Shown: in pieces, positions 1 to 7,416 of the stretch
How positions within the stretch are numbered: position 1 is the stretch's first letter
Layout of the letters: each line of letters begins with the position of its first letter
Assembly: GCA_937942105.1 (NCBI GenBank)
Contig: CALDFS010000176.1
Coordinates: 1-26,735, forward strand
Reading direction: 5' to 3'
DNA from: an uncultured Ruminococcus sp.
GTDB lineage: Bacteria; Bacillota; Clostridia; Oscillospirales; Ruminococcaceae
Length of the DNA: 26,735 nt
Position numbers and translations under genes: made by a program
Notes under the pieces: model-generated
What the model was told of the DNA's origin: nothing
Seen by the model: only the letters and a program-made list of their open reading frames with translations
The model's database searches: none

Positions 1-611
1 GCTTCTTAGAGATGGGCGTATCCCCCGAGCAGGCTCCCGACAAGCCCACATATGTTAAGATTCACTTTGAAAAGGGCGTTCCAACCGCTGTAAACGGCGT
101 TGAGATGGGCGCGGTAGAGCTTGTTTCAACCCTTAACAAGCTCGGCGGAGAGAACGGAATAGGTCTTTTGGATATAGTTGAAAACCGCCTTGTGGGCATG
201 AAGTGCCGCGGCGTGTATGAGACTCCCGGCGGAGCTATCCTTTACAAGGCTCATCAGGTGCTTGAAACCATCTGCATCGACAAGGAAACCGCGCACTACA
301 AGTCGCTTGTAGCTCAGAAGCTTGCCGAACTGGTTTACAATGCACAGTGGTTCACTCCGCTGACCGAGGCTATTTTAAGCTTTGTAAAGACCACCCAGAA
401 GACCGTTACCGGCGACGTTACCCTGAAGCTTTACAAGGGCAACATGATCAACGCCGGAGTTACTTCGCCTTATTCCCTTTACGACCCCGAAATTGCAACC
501 TTTGATGAGGACGAGGTTTACAATCAGGCTGATTCTGCCGGATTCATCAACCTTTACGGTCTGCCGACCAAGGTTTATGCCAAGATGAAGGCGAAGAATG
601 GAATAAAGTGA
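1..611 (+). CDS. argG: Argininosuccinate synthase, C-terminal part (5' truncated by window edge)
   Basis: ArgG condenses citrulline and aspartate, using ATP, to argininosuccinate, the next-to-last step of arginine synthesis in the cytoplasm. The reading frame is already open at base 3 (FLEMGVSPEQAPDKPTYVKI), so the start codon lies outside the window; about 200 codons remain. The stretch containing NGIGLLDIVENRLVGMKCRGVYETPGG matches the conserved C-terminal domain of the family, and the end (FINLYGLPTKVYAKMK) is also family-typical. The stop codon is TGA at 609-611. argH and argF follow in the same direction, so the three genes form an arginine block. Identity is firm; only the N-terminal ATP-binding half is missing from view. 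Confidence 0.96.
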   Translation, partial: FLEMGVSPEQAPDKPTYVKIHFEKGVPTAVNGVEMGAVELVSTLNKLGGENGIGLLDIVENRLVGMKCRGVYETPGGAILYKAHQVLETICIDKETAHYKSLVAQKLAELVYNAQWFTPLTEAILSFVKTTQKTVTGDVTLKLYKGNMINAGVTSPYSLYDPEIATFDEDEVYNQADSAGFINLYGLPTKVYAKMKAKNGIK

Positions 612-733
612 GTGATGCACTCGCTGGCGCGAGCGTGATGAGTGATGTCGCTCGTTTGGACTCGCTGTGATGCGCGCCTTGTGACGCGATGAGGAGTCAA
701 GCGTTTCACTGAGATGAAACGCTTGACGAATTT
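612..733. repeat. Repeat-like intergenic element with a 13-bp perfect hairpin
   Basis: The gap between argG and argH carries four exact GTGATG hexamers (612-617, 635-640, 642-647, 667-672), then a perfect inverted repeat: GTCAAGCGTTTCA at 696-708 and its complement at 715-727, with a 6-base loop. Only a short run of four T follows (731-734), so it is at best a weak terminator of argG. TTGTGAC followed closely by TCAAGCGTTT occurs here (679-706) and again after scfB (5719-5750), which suggests a dispersed repeat family. No coding capacity is supported in the gap. Confidence 0.55.
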
Positions 734-809
734 TAAGAAGCTGCTCCGCAGCCCTGAAATGTCTGCGAGCTTTATTAAATGAAAAATATTTACACGGAGT
801 GTGCAATCA

Positions 810-2195
810 ATGGAAAAAATGTGGGCAGGAAGAACCAGCGGCGTTACCAACAGCATTGCCGATGATTTCAATTCCTCGATCAGGTTTGATTCGAGGATGT
901 ATAAGCAGGACATTCAGGGCAGCATTGCCCACGCCGAGATGCTTTCTAAGTGCGGGATAATTTCCGAGCTTGACGCCGGCGGTCTTATAGTGGGCTTGCG
1001 CGGAATCCTTGAGGATTTGGAGGACGGCAAGCTTGCCATCAACCCCGAGTGCGAGGATATTCATATGTTCGTTGAGCAGATACTCACCGAGCGCATAGGC
1101 GAGCTTGGCAAAAAGCTTCACACTGCCCGCTCGCGCAATGACCAGGTCGCGCTGGACACAAGAATGTATCTTCGCGATGAGACGGACGAGATTATCGCTC
1201 TTACGAAATCGCTCGTTTCAGCGGTTACCGACCGCGCCGAGGAATACAAGTCCGCCGTTATGCCGGGCTATACCCATCTTCAGCGCGCCCAGCCCATAAC
1301 CTTCGGTCATCACCTTATGGCATATTCCATGATGCTTCTGCGCGACATTGAAAGGCTTGCAGACTCCAAAAAGCGGCTGAACGTCTGCCCTATAGGCTCC
1401 TGTGCGCTTGCCGGCACTACATATCCCACCGACCGCGCATTTGAAGCGGCAGAGCTTGGGTTTGACGGCATCTGCCTTAACAGCATTGACGGCGTTTCGG
1501 ATAGGGACTTCTGCTTGGAGCTTCTTTCGGATATCTCGATAATAATGGCGCATCTTTCCAGATTCTCAGAGGAGATTGTGCTTTGGTCGAGCTGGGAGTT
1601 CAAGTTTATCGAGCTTTCGGACGATTTCACAACCGGCTCCTCTATCATGCCCCAAAAGAAAAACCCCGACATGGCGGAGCTTGTAAGGGGAAAGACGGGC
1701 AGGGTATACGGCGATTTAATGGGTATGCTGACCGTTATAAAGGGTCTGCCCCTTGCCTACAACAAGGACATGCAGGAGGATAAGGAAGGCGTGTTCGACG
1801 CGGTTGACACCGTTAAGATGTGCCTGAAGGTATTCATCGGCATGGTCAGGGGCTTTAAGGCAAACACCGATAATATGCTTGCCGCCGCAAAGAAGGGCTT
1901 TATAAACGCAACCGATTTGGCAGATTATCTCGTGAAAAAAGGTATGCCGTTCAGAAGCGCATATAAAATCTGCGGGCAGATAGTCGCCCAGTGCATAGCA
2001 AGCGGAAAGGTTTTGGAGAGCTTGGAGCTTTCGGAATACCGCAAGTTCAGCGAGCTTTTCTGCGAAGACCTCTATTCCGAAATCGACCTTAAAAACTGCG
2101 TTGAAAAGCGGATAAGCGCGGGCGGAACATCGGTATCGTCGGTAGAAGCGCAGATAAGCGCGGTAAGAAGCAAGCTGAAGGAGGATTTGGCATGA
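810..2195 (+). CDS. argH: Argininosuccinate lyase
   Basis: ArgH cleaves argininosuccinate to arginine and fumarate, the last step of arginine synthesis; the enzyme is a homotetramer of the fumarase/aspartase superfamily. The start MWAGRTSG, the segment KLHTARSRNDQVALDTRMYLRD and the signature loop GSSIMPQKKNPD (about residues 276-287), which carries the catalytic serine, are all present. At 461 residues it has the usual length. The ATG at 810 is preferred over the in-frame GTG at 801 because GGAG at 796-799 sits 10 bases before 810 and only one base before 801. The 3' end overlaps argF by an ATGA, which indicates translational coupling. Confidence 0.97.
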   Translation: MEKMWAGRTSGVTNSIADDFNSSIRFDSRMYKQDIQGSIAHAEMLSKCGIISELDAGGLIVGLRGILEDLEDGKLAINPECEDIHMFVEQILTERIGELGKKLHTARSRNDQVALDTRMYLRDETDEIIALTKSLVSAVTDRAEEYKSAVMPGYTHLQRAQPITFGHHLMAYSMMLLRDIERLADSKKRLNVCPIGSCALAGTTYPTDRAFEAAELGFDGICLNSIDGVSDRDFCLELLSDISIIMAHLSRFSEEIVLWSSWEFKFIELSDDFTTGSSIMPQKKNPDMAELVRGKTGRVYGDLMGMLTVIKGLPLAYNKDMQEDKEGVFDAVDTVKMCLKVFIGMVRGFKANTDNMLAAAKKGFINATDLADYLVKKGMPFRSAYKICGQIVAQCIASGKVLESLELSEYRKFSELFCEDLYSEIDLKNCVEKRISAGGTSVSSVEAQISAVRSKLKEDLA

Positions 2196-3199
2196 GCATA
2201 AATTTAAAGGGCAGGGATTTTTTAAAGCTGCTTGATTTTACCCCCGAGGAGATTGGGTATCTTATAGACCTGGCTGCGGATTTGAAGGCTAAAAAGGCGG
2301 CGGGAACCCCGCACAGGCTCTGCGAGGGAAAAAACGTTGCGCTGATATTTGAAAAGACTTCCACCCGCACCCGCTGTTCGTTTGAGGTTGCTTCTCATGA
2401 CCTTGGCATGGGCTGCACATACTTAGACCCCACTGGCTCGCAGATAGGCAAGAAGGAAAGCATTGCCGATACTGCGCGCGTTCTTTCGCGCATATATGAC
2501 GGCATAGAGTATCGCGGCTACGGTCAGGCGATTGTTGAGGAGCTGGCAAAGTATTCTGATGTACCTGTATGGAATGGTCTTACAAACGAATTCCACCCCA
2601 CCCAGATTCTTGCCGACTTCCTTACCATCAGGGAGCATTTCGGCAGGCTGAAGGGGATAAACTTTGTCTACATGGGCGACGCAAGGTACAACATGGGCAA
2701 TTCGCTTATGGTGGGCTGCGCCAAGATGGGTATTAACTTCACCGCCTGCGCGCCCAAGAAGTACTTCCCAAGCCCCGAGCTTGTAAGAGTATGCAAGGAT
2801 ATCGCCAAGCAAACCGGCGGAAGTATACGTCTGTGCGAAGACCCTGCCGAAGCCGTGAAGGGCGCAAACGTCATCTATACCGACGTTTGGGTATCCATGG
2901 GCGAGCCGGACGAGGTTTGGCAGGAAAGAATTACCGACCTTTCGCCATATCAGGTCAACGCAAAGCTGATGAACGCCGCCGCTGAGAACGCTGTATTCAT
3001 GCACTGCCTGCCCGCCTTCCATGATTTAGGCACCGGCATCGGCAAAAAGATATCCGAAAAGTTCGGAATTGACTGCATGGAGGTCACCGACGAGGTGTTT
3101 GAGAGCGAGCGCTCAATCGTCTTTGACGAAGCTGAAAACAGAATGCATACCATAAAAGCGGTTATGGCAAGCACTTTGTGCGATGGAATTGAGCTGTAA
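2192..3199 (+). CDS. argF: Ornithine carbamoyltransferase
   Basis: This enzyme transfers the carbamoyl group from carbamoyl phosphate to ornithine, giving citrulline, the substrate of ArgG. The carbamoyl-phosphate loop STRTR is at residues 57-61 and the ornithine-side motif HCLP is at residues 271-274, in HCLPAFHD. The 335-residue length is standard. The start codon lies inside the argH stop (ATGA), and a terminator follows 17 bases after the argF stop. Together with argG and argH it supplies the whole ornithine-to-arginine route. A catabolic role (arcB) cannot be excluded from sequence alone, but linkage to argG and argH favours biosynthesis. Confidence 0.96.
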   Translation: MSINLKGRDFLKLLDFTPEEIGYLIDLAADLKAKKAAGTPHRLCEGKNVALIFEKTSTRTRCSFEVASHDLGMGCTYLDPTGSQIGKKESIADTARVLSRIYDGIEYRGYGQAIVEELAKYSDVPVWNGLTNEFHPTQILADFLTIREHFGRLKGINFVYMGDARYNMGNSLMVGCAKMGINFTACAPKKYFPSPELVRVCKDIAKQTGGSIRLCEDPAEAVKGANVIYTDVWVSMGEPDEVWQERITDLSPYQVNAKLMNAAAENAVFMHCLPAFHDLGTGIGKKISEKFGIDCMEVTDEVFESERSIVFDEAENRMHTIKAVMASTLCDGIEL

Positions 3200-3216
3200 A
3201 TAGTTAAAGCAACCAA

Positions 3217-3248
3217 GCCGTCCGGGGATTACTCGGGCGGCGGTTTTT
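3217..3248 (+). terminator. Intrinsic terminator after argF
   Basis: GCCGTCCG (3217-3224) pairs with CGGGCGGC (3234-3241), an 8-bp GC-rich stem with one G-T wobble and a 9-base loop, followed by GG and five T (3244-3248). It ends the argGHF block. Confidence 0.85.
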
Positions 3249-3272
3249 GTTGATGTCCGATTATTCACCTCA

Positions 3273-3304
3273 CTAAAATAGGACATTGGCTGTTATCATG
3301 TCCT
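3273..3304 (-). terminator. Possible weak terminator of the minus-strand DUF2508 gene
   Basis: On the minus strand AGGACAT (3304-3298) pairs with ATGTCCT (3286-3280) across an 11-base loop, and the stem is followed by ATTTTAG. The stem overlaps the last bases of the minus-strand gene. The T run is only four bases, so the call is tentative. A further ATGTCC at 3253-3258 can also pair with the GGACAT at 3281-3286. Confidence 0.3.
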
Positions 3305-3560
3305 AAATGTCCGAAGTTTCTGCCTGGCAGGATAGGATATTCTTAGCTTCCCTCAACAAATAATTCCGCCTTGCCTCCAGCGCCGCTCTGTCAAATATCA
3401 GCGCCTCGGTAAGGCTTACATCGGTCACCTCGTTGAAGCCGGATTCCGATATTGCAATTGCCTTGTTCACCGCCTCAATATCCTCTTCAAGCTGCTTAAG
3501 CCGAAGCCTTCTTTCCTTTTCGAGCCTTCTTTGCTCCTTGGTCTTGAGTATTGCCGTCAT
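3303..3560 (-). CDS. DUF2508 (YaaL-like) small protein
   Basis: An 85-residue protein of unknown function. The first half is a highly charged helix (KEQRRLEKERRLRLKQLEED) likely to form a coiled coil. The second half carries DRAALEARRNYLLREAK, which resembles the conserved core of the DUF2508 family that includes Bacillus YaaL. The ATG at 3560 is chosen over an upstream in-frame codon at 3608 because AAAGGA stands 9 bases before it. It is convergent with argF and divergent from the next gene. Family assignment is from motif memory; no function is claimed. Confidence 0.75.
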   Translation of the reverse strand: MTAILKTKEQRRLEKERRLRLKQLEEDIEAVNKAIAISESGFNEVTDVSLTEALIFDRAALEARRNYLLREAKNILSCQAETSDI

Positions 3561-3714
3561 GATTATCCATCCTTTCACGCGATTATCCTTGCTGTCAGCC
3601 GTTTTCACATTATCAGCCGTTTTACTAAATAAATATGGCTGGTCATGCTTATAAATTACAATTCTGCATATAATTATTATTAGAAATATTCTTGATTGAA
3701 AGGTGCGGTGCAGG

Positions 3715-3939
3715 ATGGGTAATTTCAGATATGCAAGCCTGAGATACTGCTCGGTTTTGAAAAGAAATGTTGTTTTTGAGAACTATTATGATTCGGAGGG
3801 CAAGGGGGTAAGCGACTGCATATATAAATCGCTCTGCAATTATGATAAGTGCGGCTGCCGGAACAGCCTTTTCGCGGGGTTCATGCCGGCGGTAGTGTCT
3901 GCTAACGAGGCAAACGCAGAGCTTGGGCGGGAAAGCTGA
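3715..3939 (+). CDS. Small Cys-rich hypothetical protein
   Basis: A 74-residue protein with five cysteines (C12, C35, C41, C46, C48) in a short N-terminal core (YCSVLKRNVVFENYY, then SDCIYKSLCNYDKCGCR), followed by a tail without cysteines. The spacing could bind zinc or an iron-sulfur cluster, but this is inference. The ATG at 3715 follows GAAAGG (3698-3703) by 11 bases. An in-frame GTG at 3703 overlaps that site and is less likely. A TATAAT at 3669-3674 is a possible -10 element with no clear -35. It lies directly upstream of the SCIFF locus in the same direction. I do not recognise a named family. Confidence 0.6.
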   Translation: MGNFRYASLRYCSVLKRNVVFENYYDSEGKGVSDCIYKSLCNYDKCGCRNSLFAGFMPAVVSANEANAELGRES

Positions 3940-4025
3940 ATCTGTATTATTGTGCGCAGGCTCGGATTATCGGACCTGCGCAATGCTTTGCGCGGTTGAA
4001 TCCCCGAAAAAGCCATATTGCTGCG

Positions 4026-4047
4026 CTTCCGGGATATATCCCGGAAG
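4026..4047. promoter_or_regulatory. 22-bp perfect palindrome upstream of the scfA promoter, candidate operator
   Basis: The half-site CTTCCGGGATA (4026-4036) is followed immediately by its exact reverse complement (4037-4047). The palindrome ends 14 bases before the -35 element of scfA, where an activator or repressor dimer could bind. There is no T run after it, so it does not look like a terminator. The regulator is unknown. Confidence 0.5.
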
Positions 4048-4061
4048 AGCGTGCAAATTAC

Positions 4062-4090
4062 TTGACAACCGCTTTACTCTGTGCTATAAT
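4062..4090 (+). promoter_or_regulatory. Consensus SigA-type promoter of scfA
   Basis: TTGACA (4062-4067), a 17-base spacer and TATAAT (4085-4090), with TGC just before the -10 (extended -10). Both hexamers match the housekeeping consensus exactly, so strong expression of scfA is expected unless repressed. The predicted start is near 4097, giving a leader of about 30 bases. Confidence 0.9.
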
Positions 4091-4126
4091 GGTGAAAATT
4101 ATTTATTAATACGGAGGGAATATATC

Positions 4127-4276
4127 ATGAAGCATATCGTTACTCTTAAGACCCGCAGCCTTTGCAAGAGCGCAAAGAACGGCGGATGCGGCGAGTGCCA
4201 GACTTCCTGCCAGTCTGCCTGCAAGACGAGCTGCGGCATTGCAAACCAGAAGTGCGAAAAGTCTGACAAGAAATAA
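4127..4276 (+). CDS. scfA: SCIFF (six-cysteines-in-forty-five) ranthipeptide precursor
   Basis: A 49-residue precursor peptide of the SCIFF family, the near-universal clostridial RiPP whose partner radical SAM enzyme forms Cys thioether cross-links. The start MKHIVTLKT and the core GGCGECQTSCQSACKTSC match the family closely. Cysteines are at 13, 21, 24, 28, 32, 36 and 43: the usual six plus one extra at position 13 in the leader part. The start is set by GGAGGG at 4113-4118, 8 bases before the ATG. The upstream in-frame extension is excluded because the promoter lies inside it. A terminator follows 12 bases after the stop, before the maturase gene. The function of the mature product is not known. 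Confidence 0.95.
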   Translation: MKHIVTLKTRSLCKSAKNGGCGECQTSCQSACKTSCGIANQKCEKSDKK

Positions 4277-4288
4277 TAGTTGGAATTT

Positions 4289-4323
4289 AATGCCGCCGCA
4301 TTTTCCGGCGGCATTATTTTTTT
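4289..4323 (+). terminator. Intercistronic terminator between scfA and scfB
   Basis: AATGCCGCCG (4289-4298) pairs perfectly with CGGCGGCATT (4306-4315) around a 7-base loop, followed by A and seven T (4317-4323). The maturase gene starts 24 bases later with no new promoter visible, so it probably depends on read-through. This would keep maturase levels well below those of its precursor. Confidence 0.9.
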
Positions 4324-4346
4324 GACTCTGAAAGGAATTGTATTTT

Positions 4347-5707
4347 ATGATACACTGCTACAAGCAGGGCGGCTTGAACATCGTTTTAGATGTTTACTCC
4401 GGCTCTGTACATATCGTTGACGATGTTTGCTATGACATAATTTCAATGTTTGAGGATAAGTCAGAGGATGAAATAGTATCTGTTCTTCTGGATAAGTATG
4501 CAGACAATCCCGAGGTCACCGAGGGCGAGCTTAAGGAATGTTATGCAGAAATAGTTTCCTTAAAGGAAGAGGGAAGCCTGTTCGCTCCCGATATCTTTGC
4601 GCCTATGGCTAACACTCTTAAGGAGAAAACCTCGGGCGTGGTGAAGGCTCTCTGCCTGCACGTTGCCCATACCTGCAACCTGAACTGCTCCTACTGCTTT
4701 GCTTCGCAGGGAAGATATTCCGGCGAGCGCGCTGTTATGAGCTTTGAAACAGGCAAACAGGCGCTGGATTTCCTTATCGCCAACTCGGGCGAGCGGCACA
4801 ACTTAGAAGTGGACTTCTTCGGCGGCGAGCCGCTTATGAATTTCGACGTTGTAAAGCAGCTGGTAGCCTATGCCCGCTCGGTCGAGAAGGAAGCCGGCAA
4901 AAACTTCCGCTTTACCCTTACCACCAACGGAATGCTGATTGACGACGACGTTATAGACTTCGCCAATAAAGAGATGTCGAACGTGGTTTTAAGCCTTGAC
5001 GGCAGAAAACAGGTTCACGACAGGTATCGCGTTGACTATGCCGGAAAGGGAAGCTGGGAAAGGATAGTGCCCAAATTCCAGAAGCTTGTGCAGGCTCGCG
5101 GCGGAAAGAACTACTATATGCGCGGAACGTTTACCCATGCAAACCCCGATTTTTTGGAGGATATAAAGGTAATGCTTGATTTAGGCTTTGACGAGCTTAG
5201 CATGGAGCCTGTAGTCTGCGCGCCCAGCGACCCCTCTGCACTCAATGAAAGCGACCTTGAAATCGTAAAAAAGCAGTATGAAGAGCTTGCCGAGCTTATG
5301 CAAAAGCGCAGAAGCGAGGGCAGACCCTTCACCTTCTATCACTATATGATAGATTTAAGCGGCGGACCCTGCATATATAAAAGGATATCCGGCTGCGGCT
5401 CCGGCACGGAATACATGGCTGTTACCCCTTGGGGCGACCTTTACCCCTGCCATCAGTTCGTGGGGGACGAAAAGTTCAGGCTCGGCAACATCTGGGATGG
5501 CGTTACCAATCATAAAATGCAGGAGGGGTTAAAGGCCTGCAACGTCTACGCTGCTGGGCGAAGCTTTACTGCTCGGGCGGATGTGCCGCAAACGCTTATC
5601 ACGCCACCGGCTCTATTCGCGGCGTGTATAAAAGCGGATGTGAGCTTTTCCGCAAGAGGATGGAGTGCGCAATATATCTGGAAGCTTTAAAGAGCATTGA
5701 GGACTGA
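4347..5707 (+). pseudogene. scfB: SCIFF radical SAM maturase, frameshifted near the 3' end
   Basis: Family members bind three 4Fe-4S clusters and install thioether bonds in the SCIFF peptide. The start MIHCYKQGGLNIVLDV (ATG 4347, AAAGGA 10 bases upstream) matches the family. The radical SAM motif is C110-x3-C114-x2-C117, followed by the FFGGEP loop and the first SPASM cysteines (ISGCGSG, LYPCHQ). At CNVY (codon TAC 5547-5549) the frame breaks. The expected C-terminal sequence continues from 5552 in another frame as CWAKLYCSGGCAANAY and onward to a stop at 5705-5707, with 51 uninterrupted codons and five cysteines. Unshifted translation instead ends at 5690 with a cysteine-poor tail. About seven residues, including a cluster cysteine, are missing at the break, which fits a deletion of about 19 bases. 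It is either a recent mutation or an assembly error. Confidence 0.9.
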
Positions 5708-5760
5708 AGCGATTCGCTTTGTGACTGCCTTCGGGGCTTATCAAGCGTTTCTTCCCGACC

Positions 5761-5916
5761 GCCGCGCCCATATAGATTGTTCGTTGCCGTAGCTTGTGCA
5801 GGCGACGTACATAGTGCGGGCGGAGGTCTGGACGCTTTTTGCGTCCTGCCGGCGTAAGCCGACAACGCGCCATGCGCGTAGACCTCCGCTGCCAACGTTT
5901 GTTGGGTGGGCGCGGC
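5761..5916. repeat. Nested multi-hairpin (cloverleaf-like) intergenic element
   Basis: Two nested perfect 10-bp stems enclose a series of hairpins. The outer stem is GCCGCGCCCA (5761-5770) with 5907-5916; the inner stem is GCGGAGGTCT (5820-5829) with 5880-5889. Inside the inner stem lie three hairpins: 5830-5846 (6 bp, T5 loop), 5850-5861 (4 bp, GTAA loop) and 5865-5879 (6 bp). Between the stems lie CCAAC/GTTGG (5892-5905) on the right and a 7-bp CGTTGCC/GGCGACG hairpin with one wobble on the left. It is not a tRNA: arm sizes and T-loop do not fit. It may be an interspersed palindromic repeat or a structured RNA. No gene is supported between 5708 and 5984. Confidence 0.65.
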
Positions 5917-5984
5917 TTCCCTGTAATCCAACAAAAACTGCCGCAAGGCGAATACATTTTCCCTAAAGAAAGCCCGGTGATAAA

Positions 5985-7322
5985 ATGACTCTCACCCCCA
6001 TCTGCGATTTCGTGAAGCGATACGCCCAAAGCGGTTCTTTGCGGCTTCATATGCCGGGGCACAAGGGCAAGCCGTTTATTGGCTGTGAAAGCCTTGATAT
6101 AACCGAAATAGAGGGCGCGGACGTTCTATATCACGCCGAAGGCATCATCCGCGAGAGTGAGGATAACGCTGCCCGGCTGTTCACAACGGCTAAAACGTTT
6201 TACTCCGCCGAGGGTTCGTCTCTTTGCATACGCGCAATGGTTTACCTTGCAAAGCTTTACGCCGGAAGCTTGGGGAAGTCCCCAAGGATAATCGCCGCCC
6301 GCAATGCGCACAAGACCTTTATAACCGCCGCGGCGCTGATGGATATAGACGTTAAGTGGCTCTATTCGCTTGATTCCTCGGTGCTTTCATGCAGAATAGA
6401 TTTTGCAGAGCTTGAAAGAATGCTGGCTTCGCTGAACCCTGCGGCTGTTTACATAACCAGCCCGGATTATTTGGGCAATATCGCCGATATCAAGGCGATT
6501 GCCGGGCTTTGCCATAAATACAAAAGTATATTGATGGTTGACAATGCCCACGGCGCGTATCTTAAATTTTTGAATACGTCCGCCCACCCCATAGACCTGG
6601 GGGCGGATATAGTCTGCGATTCCGCACATAAGACGCTTCCTGCTTTAACCGGCGGGGCATACCTGCATATCTCGCGCTCGGCGCCGGATTTCTTTGCCGA
6701 ACACGCCGAAAATGCGCTTTCGGTGTTCGCTTCAACCAGCCCTTCATATCTTATATTGCAGTCGCTTGACGGTGTTAACGGGCTTCTGCACAGCGGTCTT
6801 CAGGATAGGATACGTGCCTCGGCGGCAAGGGCGGAATCCCTTAAAAAAAGGCTGGCAGAGCATGGGTATACGCTTGTATCCCGCGAGCCGCTGAAGCTTA
6901 CAATATCCCCCAAGCCTTACGGCTATACCGGCGCACAGCTTGCCGGAATCCTTGCTGAAAATGGGATGGTATGCGAATTCTCCGACCCCGACTATGCGGT
7001 GATGATGTTCTCCTCCGAGACTGCTGCCGAGGATTACAGCCGCCTTGAAGCCGCTCTTCTGGCGATACCCCGCGCAGAGCCTGTAGGCGTTCGCCCGCCG
7101 AGGCTTGAACGAATGGAAGCGGCGATATCCCCGCACGGTGCGCTGATGTCAATGCAGGAGTGGATACCGGTGGCGCAGGCGCAGGGAAGAATCTTAGCCG
7201 GGGCAAGCGTATCCTGCCCGCCCGCCGTGCCGATAGCAGTAATCGGGGAAAGGCTGAATAAGTCTGCGGTAGGGCTTTTTGAGTATTACGGCATAGAAAA
7301 ATGCCTTGTTGTGCGGGAATAG
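5985..7322 (+). CDS. Orn/Lys/Arg decarboxylase-family PLP enzyme
   Basis: A fold-type I pyridoxal-phosphate enzyme of the Orn/Lys/Arg decarboxylase family (YaaO/SpeA-like), which makes polyamine precursors such as agmatine, cadaverine or putrescine. The N-terminal RLHMPGHKGKP, the EGSS loop and VDNAHGAYL (PLP-contacting Asp) are present. The lysine that should form the Schiff base is K216 in DSAHKTLPALTGGAYL. At 445 residues it is somewhat shorter than typical members (about 480). The substrate cannot be told from sequence. The ATG at 5985 has only a weak upstream GGTG, but the protein begins at the family-typical place. It follows the structured element at 5761-5916 and is not obviously co-transcribed with the next gene, which has its own promoter. 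Confidence 0.88.
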   Translation: MTLTPICDFVKRYAQSGSLRLHMPGHKGKPFIGCESLDITEIEGADVLYHAEGIIRESEDNAARLFTTAKTFYSAEGSSLCIRAMVYLAKLYAGSLGKSPRIIAARNAHKTFITAAALMDIDVKWLYSLDSSVLSCRIDFAELERMLASLNPAAVYITSPDYLGNIADIKAIAGLCHKYKSILMVDNAHGAYLKFLNTSAHPIDLGADIVCDSAHKTLPALTGGAYLHISRSAPDFFAEHAENALSVFASTSPSYLILQSLDGVNGLLHSGLQDRIRASAARAESLKKRLAEHGYTLVSREPLKLTISPKPYGYTGAQLAGILAENGMVCEFSDPDYAVMMFSSETAAEDYSRLEAALLAIPRAEPVGVRPPRLERMEAAISPHGALMSMQEWIPVAQAQGRILAGASVSCPPAVPIAVIGERLNKSAVGLFEYYGIEKCLVVRE

Positions 7323-7362
7323 CGGGGTTAGCACCGCAATCCGGAAAAATATTCTATTGCTA

Positions 7363-7391
7363 TTGACAGACGATAAGTATTGTGGTATCAT
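7363..7391 (+). promoter_or_regulatory. Promoter of the corC-type transporter gene
   Basis: TTGACA (7363-7368), 17-base spacer, TATCAT (7386-7391) with TGG just before it (extended -10). A start near 7398 would give a leader of about 200 bases, unusually long for this window. Confidence 0.8.
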
Positions 7392-7416
7392 ATAAAGTGC
7401 ATATTTGTATCATATG

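Noticed and set aside
575..1121. Minus-strand open frames over the argG-argH junction and argH
   Set aside because: They are antisense to clearly conserved plus-strand genes and have no recognisable protein pattern.
3923..4126. In-frame N-terminal extension of scfA
   Set aside because: The consensus promoter (4062-4090) and strong ribosome binding site (4113-4118) lie inside it, and SCIFF peptides start with MKHI.
5761..5916. tRNA or tRNA-like RNA
   Set aside because: Arm lengths, size and lack of a proper T-loop and acceptor end do not fit a tRNA; the likeness is only in the branched shape.
5599..6062. Minus-strand open frames of 115 and 149 codons over the multi-hairpin element
   Set aside because: They run across the palindromic element and into the decarboxylase gene, have no ribosome binding site and show only low-complexity basic sequence; a by-product of the repeat.
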